Shown here: in pieces, positions 40,056-48,757 of the stretch
Position numbering within the stretch: the first letter of the stretch is position 1
How the letters are laid out: each line of letters begins with the position of its first letter
Source of the DNA: Acidihalobacter aeolianus
Lineage (GTDB): Bacteria; Pseudomonadota; Gammaproteobacteria; DSM-5130; Acidihalobacteraceae
Length of the DNA: 64,000 nucleotides
Direction of reading: 5' to 3'
Assembly (NCBI RefSeq): GCF_001753165.1
Contig: NZ_CP017448.1
Span: forward strand, 2,498,462-2,562,461
The notes under the pieces: model-generated
Database searches by the model: none
The model's input: only the letters and a program-made list of their open reading frames with translations
Told to the model about the DNA's origin: nothing
Position numbers and translations under genes: made by a program

Positions 40056-41353
40056 CAGGCTGTTGAAAATTCCCCCGATTTAGCGGTTATCATGTTGATC
40101 AGGGTCCATTGGCGACGTGCCCCTTCGGATCTGGGGCCTGATTTTTCCCGAAAACAGCCCAAATCCCGATCTCTGGGCGCACCGATCCCTTGATGTGTGC
40201 CTTCAACATGCTGCCAGTCCCAGATTGCGCATCCGCACCAGGTTGTAGGCCGCCGCGCTGAGCACAAACTGGAAATCCAGTTTCTCGCGTCCGACAAACC
40301 GACTTTTGCGCAGACCCGCAATGGTCTTGAGCCAACCGAAGCATTCTTCGATCCGCTTGCGGATCGTCAGGCTGGTTCGGTAACCGGGATGGCCGATGGT
40401 GCGCCCGTCGATGGCCGAGCGGCGCCCGGCCGTGTTCTGAGCCACATGCGGCGTGACGTTTCGTCCACGCATCGCCGCCACAAAGCCTTGCGTGTCATAG
40501 TTCTTGTCCGCGCCCAGCGTGATCCGGTGGCTCCCGCCGAGCGCGTCGACAAGCTCGACACCGGCCTCGCGCTCGGCCGTGCCGGTGGCCTGGCTCGTCT
40601 GCGACTCGACGATCAGGCCGTGGCGGTTTTCCATCAGCAGGTGTCCGAGGTAGCTGAGCTTGGCGGTCGTGCCTTCGCTCTTGCGATACAGCAAGGCATC
40701 CGGGTCGGTCCTGGAGACGTGCGTTTCCCGACACCGCTTCTGCCCGCGAAAGTCCACCGTGGGATTGCGCCCGCCACCGCTCGGCGGCGCGTCCTCGTCC
40801 CGGGGCCGGTAGCTCTTGTGCGAGGCCAGCGCTTCGATCAACGTGCCATCGACGCTGAAGTGTTCGCTAGACAGCAGATCGGCCGCACGGGCCTGATCCA
40901 GCACCCGGGCGAAGAAGGTGCGGGCCACATCGCCTGCAAGCAGGCGGTCACGGTTCTTGGTAAACGTGGAGTGGTGCCAGACCGGATCGTCCATGGAAAA
41001 GCCCACAAACCAGCGAAACAGCAGGTTGTAGTCGATCTGTTCGACCAACAGGCGTTCGCTGCGGATGGTGTAGAACGCCATCAACAGTTGCGCGCGCAGC
41101 AGCTTCTCCGGCGGGATCGAGTCACGGCCCATATGGGCATACAGCGCATCGAAGTCAGCGTCGAGTTCTTTGAGCGCTTGATCGACCATCCGCCGGATCG
41201 GGCGCAGAGGATGGTCCTTCGGCACCCGTTGCTCCGGGCTGACCGTGCTGAACAGCCCATCCTGATGTATGTCGGCACCGCGCATCGGCCACAACCCTCA
41301 CTCAACAATACAAAACCAATCTTCCGGGTTTACAGGACTTTTTCAACAGCCTG
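40056..41353 (-). mobile_element. IS5/IS1182-like insertion sequence
   Basis: A 1298-base element. Terminal inverted repeats CAGGCTGTTGAAAA occur at 40056..40069 and (inverted) 41340..41353. It is flanked by TTAA on both sides (40052..40055 and 41354..41357), a 4-base target duplication. It carries one transposase gene. It interrupts a membrane protein gene whose frame is restored when the element is removed. The transposase looks intact, so the element may be active. Confidence 0.9.
40203..41285 (-). CDS. IS5/IS1182-like transposase
   Basis: A 360-residue DDE transposase. The N-terminal domain has LLRAQLLMAFYTIRSERLLVEQ and FRWFVGFSMDDPVW, followed by the first catalytic Asp in FSVDGTLIEA, the second in LGADKNYDTQGF, and the Glu region ECFGWLKTIAGLRKSR. 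The ATG at 41285 is chosen over a TTG three codons upstream. It is the only gene of the element. Confidence 0.9.
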   Translation of the reverse strand: MRGADIHQDGLFSTVSPEQRVPKDHPLRPIRRMVDQALKELDADFDALYAHMGRDSIPPEKLLRAQLLMAFYTIRSERLLVEQIDYNLLFRWFVGFSMDDPVWHHSTFTKNRDRLLAGDVARTFFARVLDQARAADLLSSEHFSVDGTLIEALASHKSYRPRDEDAPPSGGGRNPTVDFRGQKRCRETHVSRTDPDALLYRKSEGTTAKLSYLGHLLMENRHGLIVESQTSQATGTAEREAGVELVDALGGSHRITLGADKNYDTQGFVAAMRGRNVTPHVAQNTAGRRSAIDGRTIGHPGYRTSLTIRKRIEECFGWLKTIAGLRKSRFVGREKLDFQFVLSAAAYNLVRMRNLGLAAC

Positions 41354-41796
41354 TTAACACAAGACCTTACGATCGAGGTCATTCTCCTGATCTTTTCCAA
41401 TTCAATTTTTAAATTAAATTTCTTTTCCGCTATGAGCTCCTGCATCTTCATATTGTTTTCAAAGTTTTTATTATCGGCGTTATATAACTGCTGCTGAAGA
41501 GACTGTATCTTATCTTGAGCATAAGAAAGCCTTGTGTGCAGTCGTTTTGTTTCGTCGTGGTATTGATTTACTTGATAAGAGTAAACAGCAGTAGCCGCCT
41601 TAATCTCTGCTTTTCTTAGTGGCGTTAGATAAAAGATAAGCAAAGTTATTACTCCAGCGAACATAACCCCTAGGCCTATCTGTATGGATTTACCAAAATA
41701 CTCTAATGAAACATAAAATATTCTCTTTACCAGCCGAGGCGCGACCCATTTGGCGCCAGCATCTCCACTTATATTTTGAATTTCCTCATCGCTCAC
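41354..41796 (-). pseudogene. 5' part of a membrane coiled-coil gene split by an IS
   Basis: A GTG at 41796 with GGAGGT six bases upstream starts SDEEIQNISGDAG. A membrane helix (IGLGVMFAGVITLLIFYL) follows, then a long coiled coil rich in Gln/Lys (HTRLSYAQDKIQSLQQQ). The IS at 40056..41353 cuts it after SIVRSCV. The rebuilt protein would have 196 residues. AT-rich codon use suggests acquisition. Function unknown; the plan resembles small one-helix coiled-coil proteins near phage or defence genes. Confidence 0.85.
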
Positions 41797-41901
41797 CTTT
41801 AATACCTCCAAATGTCACAAATTGATCGATCGAATGATATTTCAACTCCTGGAATATATATTATGGAGTTTGCCATGAGTTTCTCATCTCATCGCATCTC
41901 T

Positions 41902-43260
41902 TTAGCGCAGATCATCCTGACTTAACCGAGCAATCCTGCTCCCCCCCACTTCGACATGTCGTTCCAATGCGGCGAGACACGGCTTGAACCGCTCGCTGAA
42001 TGCGTCGCCGACAAGCCGCAACCTCTCCAGATATTGCCGCGCGACTTCCAGCGCGCGCCCCCAGGTTTCGTTATCGACCGACGGCGTGATATGCGGCTCT
42101 GCCAGCGATTCGGGCAGAGCACCGCCGCTTCTTGGCGCAAAACCCATGGGCAGCATGTCGTAGGCAGGTGCGAGGGTGTAGGGCCTCCCATGATCGCCGT
42201 GGAACGAGAGATTTCCGAAGTGCATGTCCGTGTTGCCGATGAGCGTGCCGAAGGCATGCAGGAAGGCCGATTCGCCATGGGCTTGGGCCTGCACATGCCC
42301 GGCTTGCGCCAGGCGCTGCACGATCGCGGGCCATTCGCCGGAACCGGCGCCCACGAACTCGGCATCGAGCGCGGCCAGGGAGATCAGGGCATGACGCCCC
42401 ATCTCGCCCTCGCGGTCGAAGCGCTCGGTTTCCAGGAATCTTTGCCCGCCATGATCGAACAGACGCGTCGCAACGGCGGCGATACCGGCGGCGCGCAAGG
42501 CCTCGGCCGCGATGTGCTCGGCCAGCAGCAGATCTTGCCAGCGCTCGGCGATCGGGTTGTCCTCGGCTACCGAAAACTTGACGAGCACATGCCGTGGGCC
42601 GACGTCCGTCAACGTGTAGGCGGCAAACTTGGGCTGCTCGCCGCCCGCTGATGAACCCGGCTGATCGCCGCGCGTGGCGGCCTCGGCCAAACGGACATAG
42701 GCCTCGCCACGGTCGGCAGGGGTGATGGGAGCCGGCAGCGCTCCTTCCAGGAAGCGCTGGCGCGCGCGATCGCCCAGCAGGAGGTTGCCGACCGCGTTTT
42801 CGCCATGCCTCAGCAGCGCACGCAGGACTTGCGTGTCGTTCCACTCGTTCGGATTCGCCGGCAGATCCAGATTGTCCGCATGCCGGCGCGCATACGCGCG
42901 TCCGAGGAATCCCTGCGGACGCATGTCCAGCAACCACCAGGGCAGACCCTCGAAGTGTTGCGCGGCGCCGTCTTCCTGACGCATGACGAAACCATCGGGG
43001 TGAACGGGGATCAGCCGCCCGAGCAGCCGCAATCCCCCTGCGACATCGACCCGGTACACGGGCACGTCATCCAGGCCGCGAGACGCGTCCCGAAGGGCGT
43101 AATGAATAGACGGCCCCGCCCCGATACGCACGACCTCATCGCCCAGACCGGCGATGGCGCGGGAAACGGTGGGCTGGCTCAGGCCCGTCGAATCAACGAG
43201 TTGACGGGCCCTCATCGCCCCACGGGCCAGTTGCTCGCGGATGATCGTGCCGTTGCTCAT
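41902..43260 (-). CDS. yjjJ: HipA-family protein kinase-like toxin YjjJ
   Basis: A 452-residue protein that fuses a winged-HTH (residues 1-60, STGLSQPTVSRAIAGLGDE) to a HipA kinase domain. The Gly-rich loop SSAGGEQPKFAAY, catalytic GNTDMHFGNLSF and APAYDMLP are present, so phosphorylation activity is plausible. YjjJ-type proteins have no separate HipB antitoxin; their own HTH is thought to serve. An inverted repeat lies just upstream of the start, a likely autoregulatory operator. It is next to IS elements in the accessory region. Confidence 0.9.
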   Translation of the reverse strand: MSNGTIIREQLARGAMRARQLVDSTGLSQPTVSRAIAGLGDEVVRIGAGPSIHYALRDASRGLDDVPVYRVDVAGGLRLLGRLIPVHPDGFVMRQEDGAAQHFEGLPWWLLDMRPQGFLGRAYARRHADNLDLPANPNEWNDTQVLRALLRHGENAVGNLLLGDRARQRFLEGALPAPITPADRGEAYVRLAEAATRGDQPGSSAGGEQPKFAAYTLTDVGPRHVLVKFSVAEDNPIAERWQDLLLAEHIAAEALRAAGIAAVATRLFDHGGQRFLETERFDREGEMGRHALISLAALDAEFVGAGSGEWPAIVQRLAQAGHVQAQAHGESAFLHAFGTLIGNTDMHFGNLSFHGDHGRPYTLAPAYDMLPMGFAPRSGGALPESLAEPHITPSVDNETWGRALEVARQYLERLRLVGDAFSERFKPCLAALERHVEVGGSRIARLSQDDLR

Positions 43261-43278
43261 GGTGTACGGACCATGCGT

Positions 43279-43314
43279 GAATAACTAGATGAATAGATAG
43301 ATGAATAGTTATTC
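43279..43314. promoter_or_regulatory. Palindromic operator-like site upstream of yjjJ
   Basis: GAATAACTA (43279..43287) and TAGTTATTC (43306..43314) form a perfect 9-base inverted repeat. Between them AGATGAATA occurs twice, 12 bases apart (43287..43295 and 43299..43307). It ends 19 bases before the start codon, where the HTH of YjjJ could bind. Function inferred. Confidence 0.6.
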
Positions 43315-43655
43315 TATGAGGCCCACAGAGCGGGTTCAAGCAATATCGTGAGATCGCGACACCTTGATCGACCCAATACCACCGCTTACTTGATCGCATG
43401 GGTGGCTAGCCGCCGCCAGCATCCAAACCAGGCACGAGTCGTAACGTGAACAAACATCCACAGCGAAGACGCTTCGCGGTTGTGCTTTGTCTATCCCCTT
43501 ATCGCCTTGCCTTGCGAGGATGCGTCTGGACGGGGTCGGCCCGGAGGATCCGGGCCGAGCAGCCCGCGCCCGGACGGCGCTTGGCTGCGGCCCCGGCCAG
43601 ACGGATTCACGCAAGGTTGCCCGTAGGTCAAGGCGGTCCGGGGCGCGTTTCTTTC
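43315..43655. other. Gene-free stretch with two hairpins
   Basis: No supported ORF. It holds a perfect 9-bp hairpin CGGCCCGGA/TCCGGGCCG with a 3-base loop (43537..43557), followed by a REP-like unit (43557..43588) that also occurs at 47107..47137. The region may contain terminators or a REP cluster. Confidence 0.5.
43557..43588. repeat. REP-like palindromic unit, copy 1
   Basis: GAGCAGCCCGCGCC followed by GGACGGCGC and TTGGCTGC forms an imperfect GC-rich hairpin. A similar unit lies 3.5 kb away at 47107..47137 near the end of another gene. The two share GAGCAGCC, GGACGGC and TGGCTGCG. Confidence 0.55.
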
Positions 43656-43888
43656 ACCTCTTTCTTTGCGCGAACTGCGTATTTCGGCGCAACGTGACCG
43701 GTCATTTCGCTCGAACGTGACCGCCCGTTTCGGATCAACGTGACCGGCCATTTCGTTTGATCGTGACCGATTTCGGCTCTTTTTCCGAAATCGGCGGTCA
43801 CGTTCCTCCGTCATCTCATCCAAGCCACTGGAATTCTTTCACTTATTCCGGCACAACCGCGCTCCTTTGCTCACTCAAGGAGACAGCG

Positions 43889-45427
43889 GTGCCGGCAGCG
43901 AGGATTCCAATGAAGCATGTCATCGAGGTGCTGCGCCTCAAATACGCAGCCCAACTCAGCCACGCGCAGATCAGCCGCGCCTGCGGCCTGTCCAAGGGCG
44001 CGGTCAACAAGTACGTCAACCTGGCCAGGGCTCAAGGCATCACCTGGCCGTTGCCTGCGGACATGGACGAGGCCGCCCTGGAGGCACGTCTGTTTCCCGC
44101 CAAGGCGCCCTCGAGCCGGTTCGTCGTCCCCGACGGCTTCCAGATCCATCAGGAACTCAAGCGCAAGGGCGTGACCCTGCAACTGCTCTGGGCCGAGTAC
44201 TGCGCCGCGCACGGCGAGCGCGCGTACGCGTATACCCAGTTCTGTCACCATTACCGGCAGTGGCGAGAGCGGCAGAAGCGCAGCCTGCGCCAGCACCATC
44301 AGGCCGGGGAAAAGGTCTTCATCGATTACTGCGGGCCCACGGTCGACATCGTCGACCGTCACACCGGCGAGGTGCGTACCGCACAGATCTTTGTCGGCGT
44401 GCTCGGGGCCTCCAGCTACACCTATGTCGAGGCTACCTGGACCCAGTCGCTGCCCGACTGGATCGCCTCCCACCAGCGCATGCTGGGCTTCTTCGGCGGG
44501 GTGCCGGCGCTGCTGGTGCCGGACAACCTCAAGGCGGCGGTTCAGCGCGCCGAGCGCTACGCGCCGCAGCTCAACGCCACCTATGCCGAGATGGCGGCGC
44601 ACTACGGCACCGCCGTGCTGCCGGCGCGGCCCTACAAGCCCAAGGACAAGGCCAAGGTCGAAGTGGCGGTGCAGGTGGTCGAGCGCTGGATCCTGGCGCG
44701 GCTGCGCCACCACCGCTTCTTCTCGCTGGCCGAGTTGAACCGGGCCATCGCCGCGCTGTTGCCTGAACTGAACGAGCGGCTCTTCCAGGGTCGCACCGAG
44801 AGCCGTCGCGACCTGTTCGAGAGCCTCGATCGGCCCGCGCTGCGCCCGCTGCCGGGCGAGGCTTACGTCTACGCCGAGTGGCGACGCGCCCGGCCCGGCA
44901 TCGACTACCACGTCGAGGTCGACAAGCGCTGCTACAGCGTCCCGCATGCCCTGGTCGGCCAGGTGCTGGACCTGCGCATCACCGCCACCACGATCGAGGT
45001 GCTGCACCGGGGTCAGCGCGTGGCCCTGCATCCGCGCCACCACGGCCCGGGCCGCTACGTCACCGTCACCGAGCACATGCCCAAGACCCATCAGGTGCAC
45101 CGTGACTGGTCACCCAAGCGCTTCCTGCGCTGGGCGAGCCAGATCGGCCCCAGCACGGCCGAGGTGGTACGCCGCCAGCTGACCGACCGGCCTCATCCGG
45201 AGCACGGCTACCGCGCCTGCCTGGGGCTGCTCAGCCTCGCTCGGCGTTACCGCCCGGCGCGCCTGGAGGCGGCCTGCGCTCGAGCCTTGGCCATCGACTC
45301 GGCCCGTTACCAGAGCGTCAAGTCGATCCTCGCCCGCGGCCTTGACCAACAGCCCCTCGATCAGAGCCCGGCCCAGGAGGCACTGCCCCTGCACGCCAAT
45401 GTCCGCGGCGCCAACTACTATCACTGA
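43889..45427 (+). CDS. istA: IS21 transposase IstA
   Basis: A 512-residue IS21-type transposase. The N-terminal HTH is MKHVIEVLRLKYAAQLSHAQ with ISRACGLSKGAVNKYV. The integrase core has FIDYCGPTVDIVD, then DNLKAAV and a Glu after. GTG at 43889, six bases after AAGGAG, gives VPAARIPMKH, the usual start in this group; ATG at 43910 is internal. istB starts 13 bases after the stop. Confidence 0.92.
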   Translation: MPAARIPMKHVIEVLRLKYAAQLSHAQISRACGLSKGAVNKYVNLARAQGITWPLPADMDEAALEARLFPAKAPSSRFVVPDGFQIHQELKRKGVTLQLLWAEYCAAHGERAYAYTQFCHHYRQWRERQKRSLRQHHQAGEKVFIDYCGPTVDIVDRHTGEVRTAQIFVGVLGASSYTYVEATWTQSLPDWIASHQRMLGFFGGVPALLVPDNLKAAVQRAERYAPQLNATYAEMAAHYGTAVLPARPYKPKDKAKVEVAVQVVERWILARLRHHRFFSLAELNRAIAALLPELNERLFQGRTESRRDLFESLDRPALRPLPGEAYVYAEWRRARPGIDYHVEVDKRCYSVPHALVGQVLDLRITATTIEVLHRGQRVALHPRHHGPGRYVTVTEHMPKTHQVHRDWSPKRFLRWASQIGPSTAEVVRRQLTDRPHPEHGYRACLGLLSLARRYRPARLEAACARALAIDSARYQSVKSILARGLDQQPLDQSPAQEALPLHANVRGANYYH

Positions 45428-45440
45428 GGAGCTCCACGCC

Positions 45441-46184
45441 ATGCTCAATCAACAGACCCGCCAACAGCTGCGCACCCTCAACCTCACCGGCATGCTCGCC
45501 GCCCTCGAGCAACAACAGGGCCAACCCCAGACCCATGCGCTGTCCTTCGACGAGCGCCTCGCCCTGCTCATCGAGCACGAGGTGCTGCACCGCGAGAACC
45601 GACGCCTCACCCGCCTGCTCAAGGCCGCCCGCCTGCGCGTGCCGGCCTGCGTCGAGGACATCGACTACCACCACCGCCGGGGCCTGGAAAAGCCCCGCAT
45701 GGCCCAACTGGCCAGCCTCGACTGGATACACCAGGCACTGAACCTGTGCCTCACCGGACCGACCGGCTGCGGCAAGACCTGGCTCGCCTGCGCACTGGGC
45801 AATCAGGCCTGCCGGCGCGGCCTGTCGGTGCGCTACCTGCGCCTGCCGGCGCTGTTCGAGCAGCTGCGCATCGCCCACGGCGACGGCTCCTACGTCCGGC
45901 TCATGGGCCAGCTCCTCAAAACCGACCTGCTGATCCTCGACGACTGGGGCATCCAAAAGCTCAACACCGCACAGCGCAACGACCTGATGGAAGTCATCGA
46001 GGATCGCCACGGCCGACGCTCCACCCTGATCGCCAGCCAGTTGCCTATCGAACACTGGCACGACTACCTCGGTGAAGCCACCCTGGCCGACGCTATCCTC
46101 GACCGCCTCCTGCACGGCTCACACCGACTCAACCTGACCGGCGAGTCCATGCGCAAGATCCAGGCTCCGGTTGACGGATCGTGA
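45441..46184 (+). CDS. istB: IS21 helper ATPase IstB
   Basis: A 247-residue AAA+ ATPase that directs IstA to target DNA. Walker A GPTGCGKTWLA lies near residue 108 and Walker B LLILDDWG near 170. ATG at 45441 is preceded by GAGGA. It ends inside the element, about 100 bases from the right end. Confidence 0.93.
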   Translation: MLNQQTRQQLRTLNLTGMLAALEQQQGQPQTHALSFDERLALLIEHEVLHRENRRLTRLLKAARLRVPACVEDIDYHHRRGLEKPRMAQLASLDWIHQALNLCLTGPTGCGKTWLACALGNQACRRGLSVRYLRLPALFEQLRIAHGDGSYVRLMGQLLKTDLLILDDWGIQKLNTAQRNDLMEVIEDRHGRRSTLIASQLPIEHWHDYLGEATLADAILDRLLHGSHRLNLTGESMRKIQAPVDGS

Positions 46185-46296
46185 CCGCTCAGGATAGAAA
46201 AACCACTCCAGTGCGCAACCAATGAGAGCAGCGGTCACGTTCACCGAAATCGGCGGTCACCTTCGACGAAATGCGCACGCGAACAAAGAAAGAGGT

Positions 46297-46532
46297 TCGC
46301 ACGCCCGCACCGAAACTAGTCAAGAGCGCCGTTGCTTAAGGCGTGTGAAATAGGCCCGCCGCTTCCTACTGGCTGCGAAAGAAAATCACTCAAAGCGTGT
46401 GAAGCCATCCCGCAGCTCTGGCTAATCCGCGACGAAAAGCCGCCAAAACCGCCGCGCCGAACGCCATTGTCCCGACCCAATTCCACAGCCTATCATCCCG
46501 AATACCCGCCACAACGAGACACAGGAATCACG
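46297..46532. other. Intergenic stretch before the LOG gene
   Basis: No supported gene. It contains two related segments starting AAGGCGTGTGAA (46338) and AAAGCGTGTGAA (46391), an imperfect direct repeat of about 25 bases. No promoter with good -10/-35 was found. Confidence 0.4.
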
Positions 46533-47102
46533 ATGAGAGTCGCCGCCTACTGCGGTTCCAGCCACGGGAACGAACCGCACTTCAGACGAGAAGCCCAGAA
46601 TCTGGCCCTGGCGCTCGGCAGGAACAAGATGGACCTCGTGTACGGCGGCGGGAAAGTCGGCCTGATGGGGGCGCTGGCCGATGCGGCGATTGCGGCCGGT
46701 GTGCACGTCATCGGCGTCATTCCCCAGTTCCTGGCCGACCACGAACTCGCCCACCCGCACGTGCACCAGTTACTGGTCGTGAACGACATGCACGAACGCA
46801 AGGCCGCCATGGCTCAGCAGGCCGATGCCTTCATCGCCCTGCCCGGAGGGCCGGGCACCCTGGAGGAAATCATCGAGGCCTGGACGTGGGCCCAGCTGGG
46901 TTTGCACGCCAAACCCTGCGCCTTCCTGAATGTCGACGGCTATTTCGACGAACTGCTGGCCTTCATCGACAAAATGATCGTCAAAGGTTTCATGAACCCA
47001 GCCTACAAGGACATGTTGATCCTCTCTGACGGTGCCGACGACTTGTTGTCACAGATCGAGGCCTACCGGCCGCCGCAGTCCAAATGGGGAAGTCCACGCT
47101 AG
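46533..47102 (+). CDS. LOG family protein (cytokinin riboside 5'-monophosphate phosphoribohydrolase-like)
   Basis: A 189-residue TIGR00730/LOG-type protein. It begins MRVAAYCGSSHGNE; GGGKVGLMG and PGGPGTLEEIIEAWTW are the nucleotide/ribose binding motifs. Members split nucleotide 5'-monophosphates to base and ribose 5-phosphate; the bacterial role is often purine nucleotide turnover. The ATG at 46533 has CAGGAATCACG upstream. The longer frame upstream is not LOG-like. A REP-like hairpin follows the stop. Confidence 0.92.
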   Translation: MRVAAYCGSSHGNEPHFRREAQNLALALGRNKMDLVYGGGKVGLMGALADAAIAAGVHVIGVIPQFLADHELAHPHVHQLLVVNDMHERKAAMAQQADAFIALPGGPGTLEEIIEAWTWAQLGLHAKPCAFLNVDGYFDELLAFIDKMIVKGFMNPAYKDMLILSDGADDLLSQIEAYRPPQSKWGSPR

Positions 47103-47106
47103 AGCC

Positions 47107-47137
47107 GAGCAGCCAGCGCCAGGACGGCACTGGCTGC
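47107..47137. repeat. REP-like palindromic unit, copy 2
   Basis: GCAGCCAG and CTGGCTGC form an 8-bp stem, five bases after the LOG stop codon. It resembles 43557..43588. It may serve as a terminator-like or REP element. Confidence 0.55.
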
Positions 47138-47161
47138 GCCCCCCTGCCGGGCTCTCCCCGG

Positions 47162-47602
47162 TCAGATTTTGAAGTTGTAAATCATCCCGAGTTACGCATG
47201 CATCTTGCCGTTCTTTGCCGGCAGGAAACAGAGAATGGCGTAACTACCTTTCTTGAAATCCTCGACCAGATAGTTCACCTGATGCGATGCCTCACCGGTG
47301 ATGCCACCAATCGGCGCGCCAGGCGGCAGACCCGGGGGGAGCGACATAAAATCAGCAAGCGTCTTGTCATGTGAAAATTTAACGATGGCCATCTGGTGAT
47401 GCCGATGACCGTTATTGATAAATTTGAACAATGTGAAACCAGCAGAAATATGAGTGGACATAACGTATTTATATCCGTCTGCCACCACTTTAACCGTATG
47501 TATTCCCTTTAGCGGTTTAGCCGAAGACATGGATGCGTCTGCATTGGTACTTACGCCCACCATGAGCGCTGCCAGCAGGGCAGGTACACAGAGTTTTTTC
47601 AT
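47162..47602 (-). pseudogene. Exported cupredoxin-like protein with a nonsense codon near its end
   Basis: A signal peptide (MKKLCVPALLAALMVG, cleaved near ADA) precedes a beta-rich domain with NNGHRHHQMAIVKF and YAILCFLPAKNGKMHA, typical of copper-binding cupredoxin-like exported proteins. The frame then hits TAA at 47192..47194, but continues in frame as LGMIYNFKI to TGA at 47162..47164. Relatives end in a H..LGM..F motif, so the TAA is probably a recent nonsense mutation (or an error). The gene's start abuts an IS630-type element with only TA between, and no ribosome site is seen. Confidence 0.75.
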
Positions 47603-48696
47603 TACTCAGCAGTCAGAAATACAGGCAACAGAAGGATGCTCGAAGCATGACCTGACGAGCGCGGGATTGTCAGCCATGGATTGAAGCTGAGCAGCGACCC
47701 GGCCCTTGAGTTTTTCGCCCTTGCGTAATGGATTGCGCGCCACGCCTGTTCTCTTGGCGTGGCTCCAGACCAGCTCATCCGGGTTGAGGTCTGGTGCATA
47801 GCCCGGCAAGACGTGCAGCGTCAGCGCACCTGCCGTGCTGGCCACATACTCTTTGACGATGGCTTTTTTGTGCGCTGGCAAGCCGTCGATGATCAGATGC
47901 ACCGGCCGCCCGCGCTCGGCCATCATGTTCTTGAGCAGGTGCACGAACCATTCCCCGGTGAGGGCTCCTGGGTAGGTCTCGAACCAGAAGGCGCCCTTGG
48001 CGTTGACCGCCGAGGCCGCCGAGATCGACTGACGCTGACCGGGGCGTTCCACCACGGGGGTCTGGCCTTTAGCGCCCCAGGTCTTGCCATGCACGGCATC
48101 GGTGCGAAAGCCCGACTCGTCCCAGAAAAACACCTCGGCCTTCTCGCGCTTGGCGCGCCGGGCAATAGCCGGGTACGTTTCCTTGACCCAGCGCGCGATC
48201 GCTTCGGGATCACGCTGGTAGGCGCGCTGCAGGGGTTTTTGCGGTGTCAGGCCCACGCGGGCGAGCAAGGCCCCGATGCTCGCCCGCGACAGCGTCACCC
48301 CAAAGCGTTGGGCAACCAGCTCGCGCACGAGTTGGCGCGTCCACAGGCCAAAGTCAAAGCCGTACTGACGCGGGTTCTTGCCGTTGATCCACCGAAAGAC
48401 TCGGCGCTCTTGCGCAGCAGTCAGGCGGCGCGGGCGCCCTGTGCCCTTGCGCGAGAGCAAGGCGCGTTTGCCGTGCCCACGACCGTGGGCCTTGGCCCGT
48501 ACCTTGTAGGCCCACCGCGGTGCAGACCGAACGAGGTGGCCACCGCGGCTGGCGACTCGCCTTCGTTCATTCGCTGCAGGGCCAGCAGCCGCATCTCTTG
48601 CAGCGCAGCGCGCGACACCTTGCGTCCATCTCTCTTCAGGGAACATGAAGACAACCCATATCACCACTTGTTCCCTAATTTACTGACTTGTCAGTA
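47603..48696 (-). mobile_element. IS630-type insertion sequence
   Basis: Ends were placed by the transposase and by imperfect inverted repeats: TACTCAGCAGTCAGAAATA at the left and the inverse of TACTGACAAGTCAGTAAATT at the right. IS630 elements insert at TA, and TA is present at 47603..47604 and 48695..48696. It lies immediately upstream of the cupredoxin-like gene's start codon. Its transposase needs a frameshift. Confidence 0.75.
47606..48654 (-). pseudogene. IS630-type transposase, frameshifted
   Basis: The N-terminal HTH part begins MSSCSLKRDGRKVSR at 48654 and includes RMNEGESPAAVATSFGLHRG. The frame must slip by -1 near 48518 to continue as WAYKVRAKAHGRGHGK and the DDE core: FFWDESGFRTD, LIIDGLPAHK and PGYAPDLNPDELVW. 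One missing base explains it; no A-rich slippery site is present, so programmed slippage is unlikely. It may be an inactive copy. Confidence 0.85.
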
Positions 48697-48757
48697 AGAA
48701 TCACTAACGCAATTACATACTCTAATGGTTCGCGTCAGCTCGGGTGGCAGGCAGCAG

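Larger units (their letters stand above)
43656..46296 (+). mobile_element. IS21-family insertion sequence
   Basis: It carries istA and istB. ACCTCTTTCTTTG at 43656..43668 is perfectly inverted at 46284..46296, and similarity of the two ends continues inward through TGCG.ATTTCG to GTGACCG. The left end has GTGACCG at 43694, 43717, 43740 and 43763, exactly 23 bases apart, plus an inverted copy at 43795. The right end has related copies. Repeated transposase sites are typical of IS21. A target duplication was not identified, so outer limits are approximate. Confidence 0.85.

Noticed and set aside
39856-40083. Plus-strand frame of 75 codons beside the IS
   Set aside because: The minus strand here is the 3' end of the IS-split gene, and the frame runs into the IS end.
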